DNA of 51,136 bases from assembly GCA_945874825.1 (NCBI GenBank), contig CAMCIK010000011.1, forward strand, positions 1 through 51,136, in the 5' to 3' direction. The notes under the pieces are model-generated. The model saw only the letters and a program-made list of their open reading frames with translations. It made no database searches and was not told the origin of the DNA. This document shows positions 1 through 8,266 of this stretch, piece by piece. Every line of letters begins with the position of its first letter. Positions within the stretch are counted from its first letter, which is position 1. The position numbers were made by a program, and so were the translations under genes. The DNA is from Phenylobacterium deserti. Lineage in GTDB: Bacteria; Pseudomonadota; Alphaproteobacteria; Caulobacterales; Caulobacteraceae.

Positions 1-1
1 G

Positions 2-310
2 GGCGGCGCTCTGATCCCGAGGGCCATCGCCTGGCGCCTTCAGCAGCGGATGCTGGCGCCAATGGCGGCCGAGCGGTTTATCCTGCCACCCGCGCGCGAT
101 CTCGACCCCCGCCTGGTCGGCGGGGCCGCCCTGTTCGGCATCGGCTGGGGCGTCGCCGGGCTCTGCCCCGGACCCGCCATCGCCGGCCTCGCCATCGCCC
201 CCGTCCCCGCCGCCATCTTTGTCGCGGCGATGCTGGCCGGAATGATTTTTCACCGCCTGCTGCCCACCGCTCCGGCGAAGCAGTCCAACCTGGAGACATC
301 CAATGTCTGA
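2..310 (+). CDS. YeeE/YedE-type transporter (DUF6691), C-terminal part
   Basis: The gene enters from the left edge; 102 codons are visible. The motif GIGWGVAGLCPGPA (about residues 42-55 of the visible part), followed by a hydrophobic stretch, is typical of the second half of the split YeeE/YedE family. That family is thought to import thiosulfate or related sulfur compounds through the inner membrane. The last 8 bases overlap the start of the peroxiredoxin, so the two are probably co-transcribed. The companion half (another YeeE/YedE gene) would be expected just upstream, outside the window. Substrate is inferred from the family and from the sulfide:quinone oxidoreductase downstream. Confidence 0.75.
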   Translation, partial: GGALIPRAIAWRLQQRMLAPMAAERFILPPARDLDPRLVGGAALFGIGWGVAGLCPGPAIAGLAIAPVPAAIFVAAMLAGMIFHRLLPTAPAKQSNLETSNV

Positions 311-956
311 GACCCAAACCGCTATCGGCCTGCCGCGCCTGAACGCGCCTGCTCCGAACTTCTCGGCCAAGACAACCCATGGCGATCGTTCGCTGGCCGA
401 TTACAAGGGTCAGTGGCTGGTGCTGTTCTCGCACCCGTCCGACTTCACACCCGTCTGCACGACCGAGTTCATCGGCTTCGCAGAGGTCGCAGCCGAGCTG
501 AAGGCGAAGAACTGCGAACTGCTGGGCCTGTCGATCGACAGCATCTTTTCCCACATCGCCTGGACACGGAACATCGCCGAGAAGTTCGGCGTCGAGATCC
601 CGTTCCCGATCATCGAAGACCTGAAGATGGACGTGGCTCGCGCTTACGGCATGATCCACGAGGGAGCCAGCGACACCTCCGCTGTACGTGCCACCTTCGT
701 GATCGATCCCGAGGGCGTTCTGCGGGCCATGCTCTATTATCCGATGAGCAACGGGCGTTCGATCCCCGAGATCGTCCGTCTGGTGACTGCCATGCAGACG
801 AGCGACGCCAATGGCGTGGCGACCCCCGCCGGCTGGCAGCCAGGCGAAGACGCGATCGTCTCGCCTCCCAAGACCGTGGACGCTGCCAATGCCCGCGAGG
901 GCGAGGGCTTCAAATACACTGACTGGTATTTCTCGACCCGTCCGATCGCCGACTGA
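303..956 (+). CDS. 1-Cys peroxiredoxin (Prx6 type)
   Basis: This cytoplasmic thiol peroxidase of 217 residues reduces hydrogen peroxide or organic peroxides. The peroxidatic cysteine is Cys52 in DFTPVCTTE, and the length and C-terminal domain fit the Prx6/AhpC-TSA 1-Cys group. Cys71 is the only other cysteine seen and is not at a usual resolving position, so an external thiol probably recycles the enzyme. A GGAG ribosome site lies 7 bases before the ATG. The start overlaps the end of the YeeE/YedE gene. In this neighbourhood it may protect against oxidants or reactive sulfur species formed during sulfide oxidation; that role is inference. Confidence 0.9.
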   Translation: MSETQTAIGLPRLNAPAPNFSAKTTHGDRSLADYKGQWLVLFSHPSDFTPVCTTEFIGFAEVAAELKAKNCELLGLSIDSIFSHIAWTRNIAEKFGVEIPFPIIEDLKMDVARAYGMIHEGASDTSAVRATFVIDPEGVLRAMLYYPMSNGRSIPEIVRLVTAMQTSDANGVATPAGWQPGEDAIVSPPKTVDAANAREGEGFKYTDWYFSTRPIAD

Positions 957-1017
957 CGTCGTCACCCGGCGCGGTCGCATCGGCCGCGCCGGCACCTTTT
1001 ACCCAGGGACATTCGCC

Positions 1018-1221
1018 GTGAAGAACATGGGAACGATTGACCGGGTCATCCGGCTCGCCGCCGTCGCCGCCGTCATCGGTGCTTATGGACTGGGACTCAT
1101 CAGCGGGCCCCTCGCCCTGGTTCTCGGAGCCGTAGCCGCTGTCCTCCTGCTGACCAGCCTGACCGCGACCTGCCCGGCCTACATGCCGTTCGGCCTGTCC
1201 ACGCGCCGCCGTCTCCGCTGA
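1018..1221 (+). CDS. DUF2892 small inner-membrane protein
   Basis: This 67-residue protein has two membrane segments and ends with CPAYMPFGLST followed by arginines, a signature of DUF2892 (the membrane tail of E. coli YgaP, a rhodanese). A GTG start at 1018 is preferred because it follows an AGGGA ribosome site; ATG at 1027 is the alternative. The same frame is open further upstream, but that part lies inside the peroxiredoxin gene. DUF2892 proteins are often next to rhodaneses and sulfide oxidation genes, as here. The molecular function is not known. Confidence 0.8.
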   Translation: MKNMGTIDRVIRLAAVAAVIGAYGLGLISGPLALVLGAVAAVLLLTSLTATCPAYMPFGLSTRRRLR

Positions 1222-1257
1222 GCCTCACCCGCAAATCCCCGATCAAGGACGATCGCC

Positions 1258-2916
1258 ATGCCGTTCAAGGCTCTCACCCCCTCCCTCTCGGTCTCGCCGC
1301 AGCTCAGTGAGGCGGACGTCGCCCAGGCCGCACAAGAAGGCTTTCGCGCGATCATCGACAATCGACCGGATGGCGAGGAGCCAGGGCAACTGACAGCGGC
1401 ACAGATGCAGGTGCTGGCCGCGTTCCACGGCATGGGTTTCGCCCATGTTCCGACAGTCGGCGGCAAGATCAGCGACGGTGACGTCGCCAGCATGGAGGAT
1501 GCCCTGACGAAGCTGGACGGACCGGTTCTGGCCTATTGCCGGACGGGCACGCGCTCGACGACGCTGTGGGCCCTGTCACAGGCGGGGGCTCAACCGGCGG
1601 AGGCCCTGATCGCAACCGCCGCCGGTGCGGGCTATGATCTTTCAGCCTTGCGCCCCCGGCTGGAGACCCGGATGACCGCACCGGCGGGCGCACAGCCCGG
1701 GCGTGCCGATGTGGTCATTGTCGGCGGAGGTTCGGCCGGCCTGGCCACGGCCGCCTCTCTCGTCGAACGCGATCGAAACCTCGACATCGTGGTGATCGAA
1801 CCGCGCGAGACCCACGATTATCAGCCCGGCTGGACCATGGTGGGCGGCGGCGTGTTCGACGTGAAGGACACCAGAAGGGCCGAGGCGTCGGTGATCCCGG
1901 CGGGCGTTCGATGGATCAAGGGTGCGGTCGCCAGCTTCGAACCGGAACGCGACCAGGTCACTCTGGAGGACGGCAGCACGGTCGGCTATCGTGCACTCGT
2001 CGTGGCACCCGGCAACATGCTGGACTGGGCCGCGATCGACGGCCTGCCCGGGACGCTCGGCCAGAACGGCGTCACCTCCAACTACAGCTACGAGACCGCC
2101 CCCTATACCTGGGAACTGGTTCAGAAGTTGAAGGGCGGGACCGCCCTGTTCACCCAGCCGCCCATGCCGATCAAGTGTGCCGGTGCGCCGCAGAAGGCGA
2201 TGTATCTGTCCTGTGACCACTGGCTACGGACCGGCGCGCTCAAGGACATCGACGTCCAGTTCCACAACGCGGGTGCCGTCCTGTTCGGCGTGAAGGAGTT
2301 CGTGCCGCCGTTGATGGAGTATGTCGGTCGCTACGGCATCGACCTTCAGTTCGAGTCGACCCTGATCGCCGTCAACGGTCCCGACCGCACCGCCACCTTC
2401 AGGGAGAAGGCGGGCGAAGTCACCAAGGCCTTCGACATGATCCACGTCACGCCGCCTCAAAAGGCGCCGGCTTTCCTCGCCCGTAGCCCCCTCGCCAACG
2501 AGGCTGGCTACGTCGATGTCGATCAATCCAGCCTTCAGCACGTCCGCCATGCCAACGTCTTCGGCCTTGGCGACGGCGGTTCGACTCCGAATGCCAAGAC
2601 CATGGCGGCCGCTCGCAAACAGGCCCCGGTCGTGGCCGAGAACCTGATTGCCATCCTCGCCCGCAAGGCTCCGACCGCCGTCTACGACGGCTACGGCTCC
2701 TGTCCGCTGACAGTGGAGCGCGGCAAGATCCTGCTTGCCGAGTTCGGCTATGGCGGCAAGCTGCTGCCCAGCTTCCCCAGCTGGATCATCGAGGGCACCA
2801 AGCCCCAGCGCCTGTCCTGGCTGCTGAAATCTGAAGCCCTGCCGTGGATCTACTGGAACGGAATGCTCAAGGGTCATGAGTGGATGGCCCAGCCCCAGCA
2901 TCGGGATGCGGCCTAG
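1258..2916 (+). CDS. DUF442 domain fused to sulfide:quinone oxidoreductase-like flavoprotein
   Basis: This protein of 552 residues has two parts. Residues 1-110 are a DUF442 (Blh-like) domain of the tyrosine phosphatase fold, with a P-loop-like CRTGTRS (Cys94) where a phosphatase or persulfide-carrying cysteine would sit. Residues 150-552 are an FAD-dependent pyridine nucleotide-disulfide fold. It shows the dinucleotide motif VIVGGGSAGLA, the DYQPGWTMVGGG segment, and cysteines 307 and 319 in KCAGAPQKAMYLSC, as in sulfide:quinone oxidoreductases. These enzymes oxidise sulfide to polysulfide or persulfide at the inner face of the membrane and pass electrons to quinone. Fusion would let the N-terminal cysteine handle the sulfane sulfur product (inference). 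A SulP transporter starts one base after its stop codon. Confidence 0.88.
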   Translation: MPFKALTPSLSVSPQLSEADVAQAAQEGFRAIIDNRPDGEEPGQLTAAQMQVLAAFHGMGFAHVPTVGGKISDGDVASMEDALTKLDGPVLAYCRTGTRSTTLWALSQAGAQPAEALIATAAGAGYDLSALRPRLETRMTAPAGAQPGRADVVIVGGGSAGLATAASLVERDRNLDIVVIEPRETHDYQPGWTMVGGGVFDVKDTRRAEASVIPAGVRWIKGAVASFEPERDQVTLEDGSTVGYRALVVAPGNMLDWAAIDGLPGTLGQNGVTSNYSYETAPYTWELVQKLKGGTALFTQPPMPIKCAGAPQKAMYLSCDHWLRTGALKDIDVQFHNAGAVLFGVKEFVPPLMEYVGRYGIDLQFESTLIAVNGPDRTATFREKAGEVTKAFDMIHVTPPQKAPAFLARSPLANEAGYVDVDQSSLQHVRHANVFGLGDGGSTPNAKTMAAARKQAPVVAENLIAILARKAPTAVYDGYGSCPLTVERGKILLAEFGYGGKLLPSFPSWIIEGTKPQRLSWLLKSEALPWIYWNGMLKGHEWMAQPQHRDAA

Positions 2917-2917
2917 A

Positions 2918-4678
2918 ATGTCATCCCTCGCGCGTTACCTTCCTATCCTGGACTGGGGCCGGCGCTACGACCGCGCGACCCTGACCAGCGACCTGGTCGC
3001 AGCCGCGATTGTCACGATCATGCTGATTCCGCAGAGCTTGGCCTACGCCATGCTGGCGGGCCTGCCGCCCGAAGTCGGGCTATATGCGTCCATCTTGCCG
3101 ATCATCGCCTATGCCGTGTTCGGCACCAGCCGCACGCTGGCCGTCGGCCCCGTCGCCGTCGTCTCCCTGATGACCCTGGCGGCAGCCGGAAGCGTGGCGA
3201 CGCCAGGAACCGCAGAGTTCATCGCTGCGGCTTTGATCCTCGCCCTGCTGTCCGGACTGATCCTGGTCGTGATGGGGGTCCTGCGGCTCGGGTTTCTCGG
3301 CAACCTGCTGTCGCATCCGGTGGTGTCGGGCTTCATCACGGCCAGCGGTATCATCATTGCCACCAGCCAGCTGAAATCGATCCTTGGTGTCACCGCACAC
3401 GGCGAGGCGATGCCGGAGCTGGTGACCAGCCTGATCGCCAATCTCGGCAACATCAACGTCCCGACCCTGATCATCGGCGTGACCAGCACTGCCTTTCTGT
3501 TCTGGGTCCGAAAGGGCCTGAAGCCGCTACTGATGCGCCTCGGTCTGGCGGCGCGTCCCGCCGATCTGATCGCAAAAGCCGGTCCGATCGCGGCCGTCGC
3601 GGCCTCTACCCTCGCCGTGATCCTGTTCGATCTCGAAGCCCGGGGTGTGAAAGTGGTCGGGGCAATCCCGCAGAGCCTGCCGCCCTTCACCGTGCCCCTG
3701 ATCGACCTCGCGCTCTGGCAGCAACTGGCGGTCCCCGCCTTGCTGATCGCGGTCATCGGTTTCGTTGAGTCGGTTTCCGTCGCCCAGACCCTGGCTGCCA
3801 AGCGCCGTCAGAGGATCAACCCGGACCAGGAACTGATCGGTCTCGGTGCCGCGAACGTCGCCGCCGCCTTTTCGGGCGGTTACCCGGTTACGGGTGGGTT
3901 CGCGCGATCGGTCGTGAACTTCGACGCCGGTGCTGAAACCCCGGCGGCCGGGGCCTTCACGGCCATCGGCATTCTGGTCGCAGCCCTGCTGCTCACCCCA
4001 CTGCTCTATGCCCTGCCCATCGCGACCCTTGCGGCAACGATCATCGTCGCCGTGCTCAGTCTTGTGGATTTCAAGACGCCGCGTTCGATCTGGCGGTTCT
4101 CCAAGCCCGACTTCGCCGCCCTCGCTGCCACGATCACCGTGACTCTGCTGGCCGGAGTCGAACCCGGTGTCGTCTCGGGCGTCGTCCTCAGCCTGGCGCT
4201 TTATCTTTGGCGCGCCTCACGGCCCCACGCTGCCATCGTGGGGCGGGTCCCCGACACCGAGCATTTCCGCAATGTGAAGCGGCATGCCGTGATCACTGAT
4301 CCGCACGTGCTGACGATCCGCATCGACGAGAGCCTGACCTACCTCAACGCCCGCTGGCTGGAGGAGTTTGTGCTGGAGCAGGTGGCCGAACACCCGGACC
4401 TGCAGCACCTTGTTCTGATGTGTTCAGCCGTGAACGGGATCGATGCCTCCGCGCTGGAAAGTCTGGAAGCCATCAACCATCGCATGGTCGATGCGGGCGT
4501 CCAGCTTCACCTGTCCGAGGTCAAGGGCCCTGTCATGGACGCACTGCAACGCTCGCATCTGCTGGAAGCCCTCGGAGGCAGGGTTTTCCTGTCCCAGCAC
4601 CAGGCCTTTGATGAGCTGACGGCCGAAGTGAACCGTGGTGATCAGCCACCTCTTCCTGTCCCGCCCCCGAGCCACTGA
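2918..4678 (+). CDS. SulP family anion transporter with STAS domain
   Basis: This 586-residue inner-membrane protein has about 11-12 hydrophobic segments in residues 20-430. It carries the SulP signature around IMLIPQSLAYAMLAGLPP, and a cytoplasmic STAS domain occupies about residues 450-560 (GIDASALESLE region). The ATG at 2918 starts one base after the stop of the SQR gene; an upstream in-frame start inside that gene is less likely. SulP proteins move sulfate, bicarbonate or other anions. Beside sulfide oxidation it may export sulfate or sulfite, or import sulfate, which the sequence cannot decide. Confidence 0.88.
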   Translation: MSSLARYLPILDWGRRYDRATLTSDLVAAAIVTIMLIPQSLAYAMLAGLPPEVGLYASILPIIAYAVFGTSRTLAVGPVAVVSLMTLAAAGSVATPGTAEFIAAALILALLSGLILVVMGVLRLGFLGNLLSHPVVSGFITASGIIIATSQLKSILGVTAHGEAMPELVTSLIANLGNINVPTLIIGVTSTAFLFWVRKGLKPLLMRLGLAARPADLIAKAGPIAAVAASTLAVILFDLEARGVKVVGAIPQSLPPFTVPLIDLALWQQLAVPALLIAVIGFVESVSVAQTLAAKRRQRINPDQELIGLGAANVAAAFSGGYPVTGGFARSVVNFDAGAETPAAGAFTAIGILVAALLLTPLLYALPIATLAATIIVAVLSLVDFKTPRSIWRFSKPDFAALAATITVTLLAGVEPGVVSGVVLSLALYLWRASRPHAAIVGRVPDTEHFRNVKRHAVITDPHVLTIRIDESLTYLNARWLEEFVLEQVAEHPDLQHLVLMCSAVNGIDASALESLEAINHRMVDAGVQLHLSEVKGPVMDALQRSHLLEALGGRVFLSQHQAFDELTAEVNRGDQPPLPVPPPSH

Positions 4679-4740
4679 GACCATGTTTGCCGTCTCAATA
4701 ATCCGCCGGCTGGTCCAGCCGCCAATCAAGGCCACTGGTC

Positions 4741-6153
4741 ATGTTTGACAATCTCGACGCCGTCCTGCTTGCACGCATTCAGTTCGCCTTCACGGTCAGC
4801 TTCCACTTCATCTTTCCCTCCTTCTCGATCGGGCTCGCCAGCTATCTGGCCGTGCTGGAAGGGCTCTGGCTGAAGACCGGCAAGAGCGTCTATCTGGACC
4901 TGTTCAGATACTGGCTGAAGATCTTTGCCGTGGTCTTTGCCATGGGTGTCGTGTCCGGCATCGTCATGTCCTACCAGTTCGGTACCAACTGGTCGGTGTT
5001 CTCGGTCAAGACCGGTCCCGTGCTCGGCCCCCTAATGGCCTATGAGGTCCTGACCGCGTTCTTCCTCGAGGCAGGCTTCCTCGGGGTAATGCTGTTCGGC
5101 ATGAGCAAGGTCGGCAGGAAGCTGCATTTCGCAGCGACCTGCATGGTGGCGCTCGGCACGTTCATTTCGGCCACCTGGATTCTTAGCGTGAATAGCTGGA
5201 TGCAGACGCCAACGGGGTTCGCGATCAATGCAGCGGGTCAGTTCGTCCCGGCCGGATCCTGGCTCGCGATCATCTTCAATCCCAGCTTCCCCTACAGGCT
5301 CCTGCACACCCTCATCGCCTCCTACCTGACCACCTCGCTCGTCGTAGGGGCTGTGGGTGCCTGGCACCTGCTGAAGGACCGCACCAACCCCTACGCTCGC
5401 AAGATGTTCTCCATGGCCATGTGGATGGCGGCGATCGTGGCCCCGATCCAGATTTTCGTGGGCGACCTGCACGGCCTGAACACGCTGGAGCACCAGCCCG
5501 CCAAGGTCATGGCGATGGAGGGACACTATGACAGCCATCCTGATGGTGCGCCGCTGATCCTGTTCGGCATTCCCAACAGCGCCGAGAAGCGCGTCGACTA
5601 CGCCATCGAGATACCCAAAGCCTCATCCCTGATCCTGAAGCATGACCCGAACGCGCCGCTGGCCGGGTTGGACACGATCCCAGACAACCGCGAACCCCCC
5701 GTCGCCATTGTCTTCTGGTCTTTCCGCGTGATGGTCGGCCTTGGCTTTGCGATGCTGGGCCTCGGGGTGATCAGCCTGGTCGCCCGAGCCCGTCGATCGC
5801 TATACGACTGGCCGCTGCTGCACCGGCTAGCCATCCTGATGGGGCCAACCGGTTTTGTGGCGGTCATCGCGGGATGGATCACGACTGAGGTGGGGCGGCA
5901 GCCCTATACCGTTTATGGTCATCTGTTGACGGGGCAATCCCACTCCCCGCTCGCGGCCCCGGCCGTCGCGGCTTCGCTGATCGCCTTCGTGGTCGTCTAC
6001 TTTTTCGTGTTCGGCGCTGGCACCTGGTATCTGTTGAAGCTGATGGGCCACACACCCCAAGCCCATGAGACCGAGCCGCCACAAACGCCGATCCGGTCGG
6101 CTGGCATCACACCCGCACCCGCGCTCGATGGCGCACCCCGACCGGCGGAGTAA
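4741..6153 (+). CDS. cioA: Cyanide-insensitive bd oxidase subunit I (CioA/CydA)
   Basis: Subunit I of a cytochrome bd-type quinol oxidase, with 470 residues and about nine membrane helices. It oxidises quinol and reduces oxygen to water without pumping protons. Visible family marks are His22 in SFHFIFPSFSIG (high-spin heme ligand), the acidic AYEVLTAFFLEAGFLG helix, RLLHTLIASYL with the axial histidine, WSFRVMVG with the axial methionine, and GRQPYTVYG. The Q-loop between helices 6 and 7 is short, which marks the CioA group that tolerates cyanide and sulfide. The gene follows SulP after 62 bases and precedes subunit II by 3 bases. Its position beside a sulfide:quinone oxidoreductase fits respiration under sulfide stress. 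Confidence 0.93.
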   Translation: MFDNLDAVLLARIQFAFTVSFHFIFPSFSIGLASYLAVLEGLWLKTGKSVYLDLFRYWLKIFAVVFAMGVVSGIVMSYQFGTNWSVFSVKTGPVLGPLMAYEVLTAFFLEAGFLGVMLFGMSKVGRKLHFAATCMVALGTFISATWILSVNSWMQTPTGFAINAAGQFVPAGSWLAIIFNPSFPYRLLHTLIASYLTTSLVVGAVGAWHLLKDRTNPYARKMFSMAMWMAAIVAPIQIFVGDLHGLNTLEHQPAKVMAMEGHYDSHPDGAPLILFGIPNSAEKRVDYAIEIPKASSLILKHDPNAPLAGLDTIPDNREPPVAIVFWSFRVMVGLGFAMLGLGVISLVARARRSLYDWPLLHRLAILMGPTGFVAVIAGWITTEVGRQPYTVYGHLLTGQSHSPLAAPAVAASLIAFVVVYFFVFGAGTWYLLKLMGHTPQAHETEPPQTPIRSAGITPAPALDGAPRPAE

Positions 6154-6156
6154 GCC

Positions 6157-7182
6157 ATGACCTATGCACTCGATCTGACGGTCATCTGGGCCTTCATCAT
6201 CGCCTTCGCCGTCTTCGCCTATGTCGTCATGGACGGCTTCGACCTCGGGATCGGCATCCTGTTTCCCTTCTTCGCCGTCGGCGACGAACGGGATCAGGCC
6301 ATGAACTCGATCGCTCCGGTCTGGGACGGCAACGAGACGTGGCTGGTGCTGGGCGGCGGCGGGCTCTTCGCGGCCTTTCCGCTGGCCTACGGCATCATCC
6401 TGCCCGCCACATATCCGCTGATGATCGCGATGCTGCTGGGCCTGGTGTTTCGCGGCGTCGCGTTCGAGTTCCGGTGGCGCAATCCACGCCACCGGGCGCT
6501 CTGGGACGTCGCGTTCACCGTCGGCTCGGTCGTCGCCGCTATGGCGCAAGGCATGATCCTGGGCGCGATCCTTCAGGGGGTCACCGTCGTCGAAAGCGTC
6601 GAGGCCGGGGGCTGGGCCTATGCCGGGGCCTGGCTCGACTGGCTGACCCCGTTCAGCCTGCTGACTGGAATCGGTGTCGTCGCCGGCTACGCGCTCTTGG
6701 GCGCGACCTGGCTGATCTGGAAGGTCGAGGGCACGGCCCAGGGTCATGCCGTGCGGCTGGCGCGTATCCTCGGCGTCGCAACGCTCGGCGTCATGGCCGC
6801 GGTCAGCGCCGCAACGCCCTTCCTCGACTACGCCTACTGGCAGCGCTGGTTCGAGATGCCAGGGGTTCTCCTGACCGCTCAGGTTCCGATCCTGGTCGTG
6901 ATCGCGGGGCTCTTCTTCTTCCGCAGCCTGAACAAGGGTTCGGAACGCCTGCCCTTCGCCATCGCGCTCGGCCTATTCCTGCTTGGCTTCGCGGGCCTCG
7001 GGATCAGCCTCTTTCCCTATATCGTGCCCGACCAGATCACGATCTGGGACGCGGCGGCGCCCGCGTCGACCCAGATGTTCATGCTGGTCGGGACTGTGAT
7101 CATCATCCCCATAATCCTCGCCTACACCGCCTGGGCCTACTGGGTCTTTCGCGGCAAGGTCGGCGCGCACGGGTATCACTGA
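6157..7182 (+). CDS. cioB: Cyanide-insensitive bd oxidase subunit II (CioB/CydB)
   Basis: Subunit II of the bd oxidase, with 341 residues and about eight membrane segments. The N-terminal YVVMDGFDLGIGILFPF and the following WDGNETWLVLGGG are hallmarks of CydB/CioB. It pairs with CioA and helps form the membrane core without binding hemes itself. Only three bases separate it from cioA, and its TGA overlaps the ATG of the tiny third-subunit gene, so all three should be translated together. Confidence 0.93.
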   Translation: MTYALDLTVIWAFIIAFAVFAYVVMDGFDLGIGILFPFFAVGDERDQAMNSIAPVWDGNETWLVLGGGGLFAAFPLAYGIILPATYPLMIAMLLGLVFRGVAFEFRWRNPRHRALWDVAFTVGSVVAAMAQGMILGAILQGVTVVESVEAGGWAYAGAWLDWLTPFSLLTGIGVVAGYALLGATWLIWKVEGTAQGHAVRLARILGVATLGVMAAVSAATPFLDYAYWQRWFEMPGVLLTAQVPILVVIAGLFFFRSLNKGSERLPFAIALGLFLLGFAGLGISLFPYIVPDQITIWDAAAPASTQMFMLVGTVIIIPIILAYTAWAYWVFRGKVGAHGYH

Positions 7183-7295
7183 TGGGAGAGGCTCCGCTCT
7201 GGAAACGACTGCTGTGGATGGCGGCGATCTGGACGATAAGCGTCGCTGCCCTGGGGGTTGTGGCCTTCATCATCCGGACCTGGCTCAACGCCTGA
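7182..7295 (+). CDS. DUF2474 small bd oxidase subunit (CydX-like)
   Basis: A 37-residue protein starting MGEAPLWKRLLWMAAIW, with one hydrophobic helix and the ending RTWLNA. It matches DUF2474, the single-helix protein encoded behind cioAB operons and considered the counterpart of CydX/CioX. Its ATG overlaps the cioB stop in a TGATG arrangement. It is expected to sit at the side of subunit I and stabilise the oxidase. The gene is easily missed by annotation because of its length. Confidence 0.82.
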   Translation: MGEAPLWKRLLWMAAIWTISVAALGVVAFIIRTWLNA

Positions 7296-7331
7296 ACGCC
7301 CGGACCTGCAACACGCTCGAGGCACGTACCG

Positions 7332-8195
7332 ATGACCGACACCCGGATGAATGAATCAGAGACCCCGAAGCCCGAGGACTGGGCCGGTGAGATGGGAGCC
7401 CGGTGGCTGTCCGGCATCGACCGGTTCGAAGCGATGATCGCGCCGATCGGGGACGCCCTTCTGGCGAGAGCCGCCGTCATGCATGGAGAGCGGGTCCTTG
7501 ATCTGGGTTGTGGCGGCGGAAAGACGAGTCTGGCGATTGCCGCTGCGGTCGGTCCGTCCGGTTCCGTCACCGGTATCGACATCTCGCCAGACCTGATCAC
7601 CCGGGCCAGAGAGCGGGCTGCCGCAGCCCATGCCACCAACCTGGATTTCGAATGCATCGATGCAGCAGTCTATCGGCCAGACACACCTTTCGACCGGATG
7701 GTCTCCCGGTTCGGCAGCATGTTCTTTCCGCAGCCTGTCGAAGCCTTCTTGAATCTTCATGCCTGTCTGAAGCCGGGCAGCCGGATCGATCTCGCCGTCT
7801 GGGGCCCACCGCGTGAGAATCCATGGATGATGGAGATGATCAGCGTGCTGCGTCGCCACATCGAAGTGCCGCCGGCCGTGCCGCGCGCGCCGGGTCCGTT
7901 CGCGTTCGAGGACACAGACTACCTGACCCGTGTCCTGGGCGATGCCGGCTTCGGCCACATCGAGATCGTCGCCTACGAGGGCCTGCAACCGATTGGCGGT
8001 GAGGTGGCCTCGCCCGAGGCGGCGACCGATTTCGCCCTGTCATCGCTGGCTGCGGGTCGAATGGTGGAAGCCTGTGAAGCGGACCTGCAGCAGCGGGTCA
8101 GGCACGACCTGATGGACCTGTTCAACCGCCATCATGTCGAGGGACGGGGCGTGATGATGGCCGGCAAGGCGTGGCTGGTTTCCGCAAGGGCCTGA
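7332..8195 (+). CDS. Class I SAM-dependent methyltransferase
   Basis: This 287-residue protein has the Rossmann-type methyltransferase motif I VLDLGCGGGKTSLAIA near residues 56-71 and motif II GIDISPDLI shortly after. The overall pattern resembles UbiE/Coq5-like small-molecule methyltransferases, but no substrate can be assigned. It begins 36 bases after the DUF2474 gene on the same strand and may be the last intact gene of the sulfur and respiration cluster. A link to quinone or thiol methylation is possible, but only by context. Confidence 0.82.
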   Translation: MTDTRMNESETPKPEDWAGEMGARWLSGIDRFEAMIAPIGDALLARAAVMHGERVLDLGCGGGKTSLAIAAAVGPSGSVTGIDISPDLITRARERAAAAHATNLDFECIDAAVYRPDTPFDRMVSRFGSMFFPQPVEAFLNLHACLKPGSRIDLAVWGPPRENPWMMEMISVLRRHIEVPPAVPRAPGPFAFEDTDYLTRVLGDAGFGHIEIVAYEGLQPIGGEVASPEAATDFALSSLAAGRMVEACEADLQQRVRHDLMDLFNRHHVEGRGVMMAGKAWLVSARA

Positions 8196-8266
8196 GGCTA
8201 CCTCAGTCATTGCGATCGCCGGCCAGGATGGCGAAAGCAGGTGCCGGGGTAGGCAGGGGATACAGT

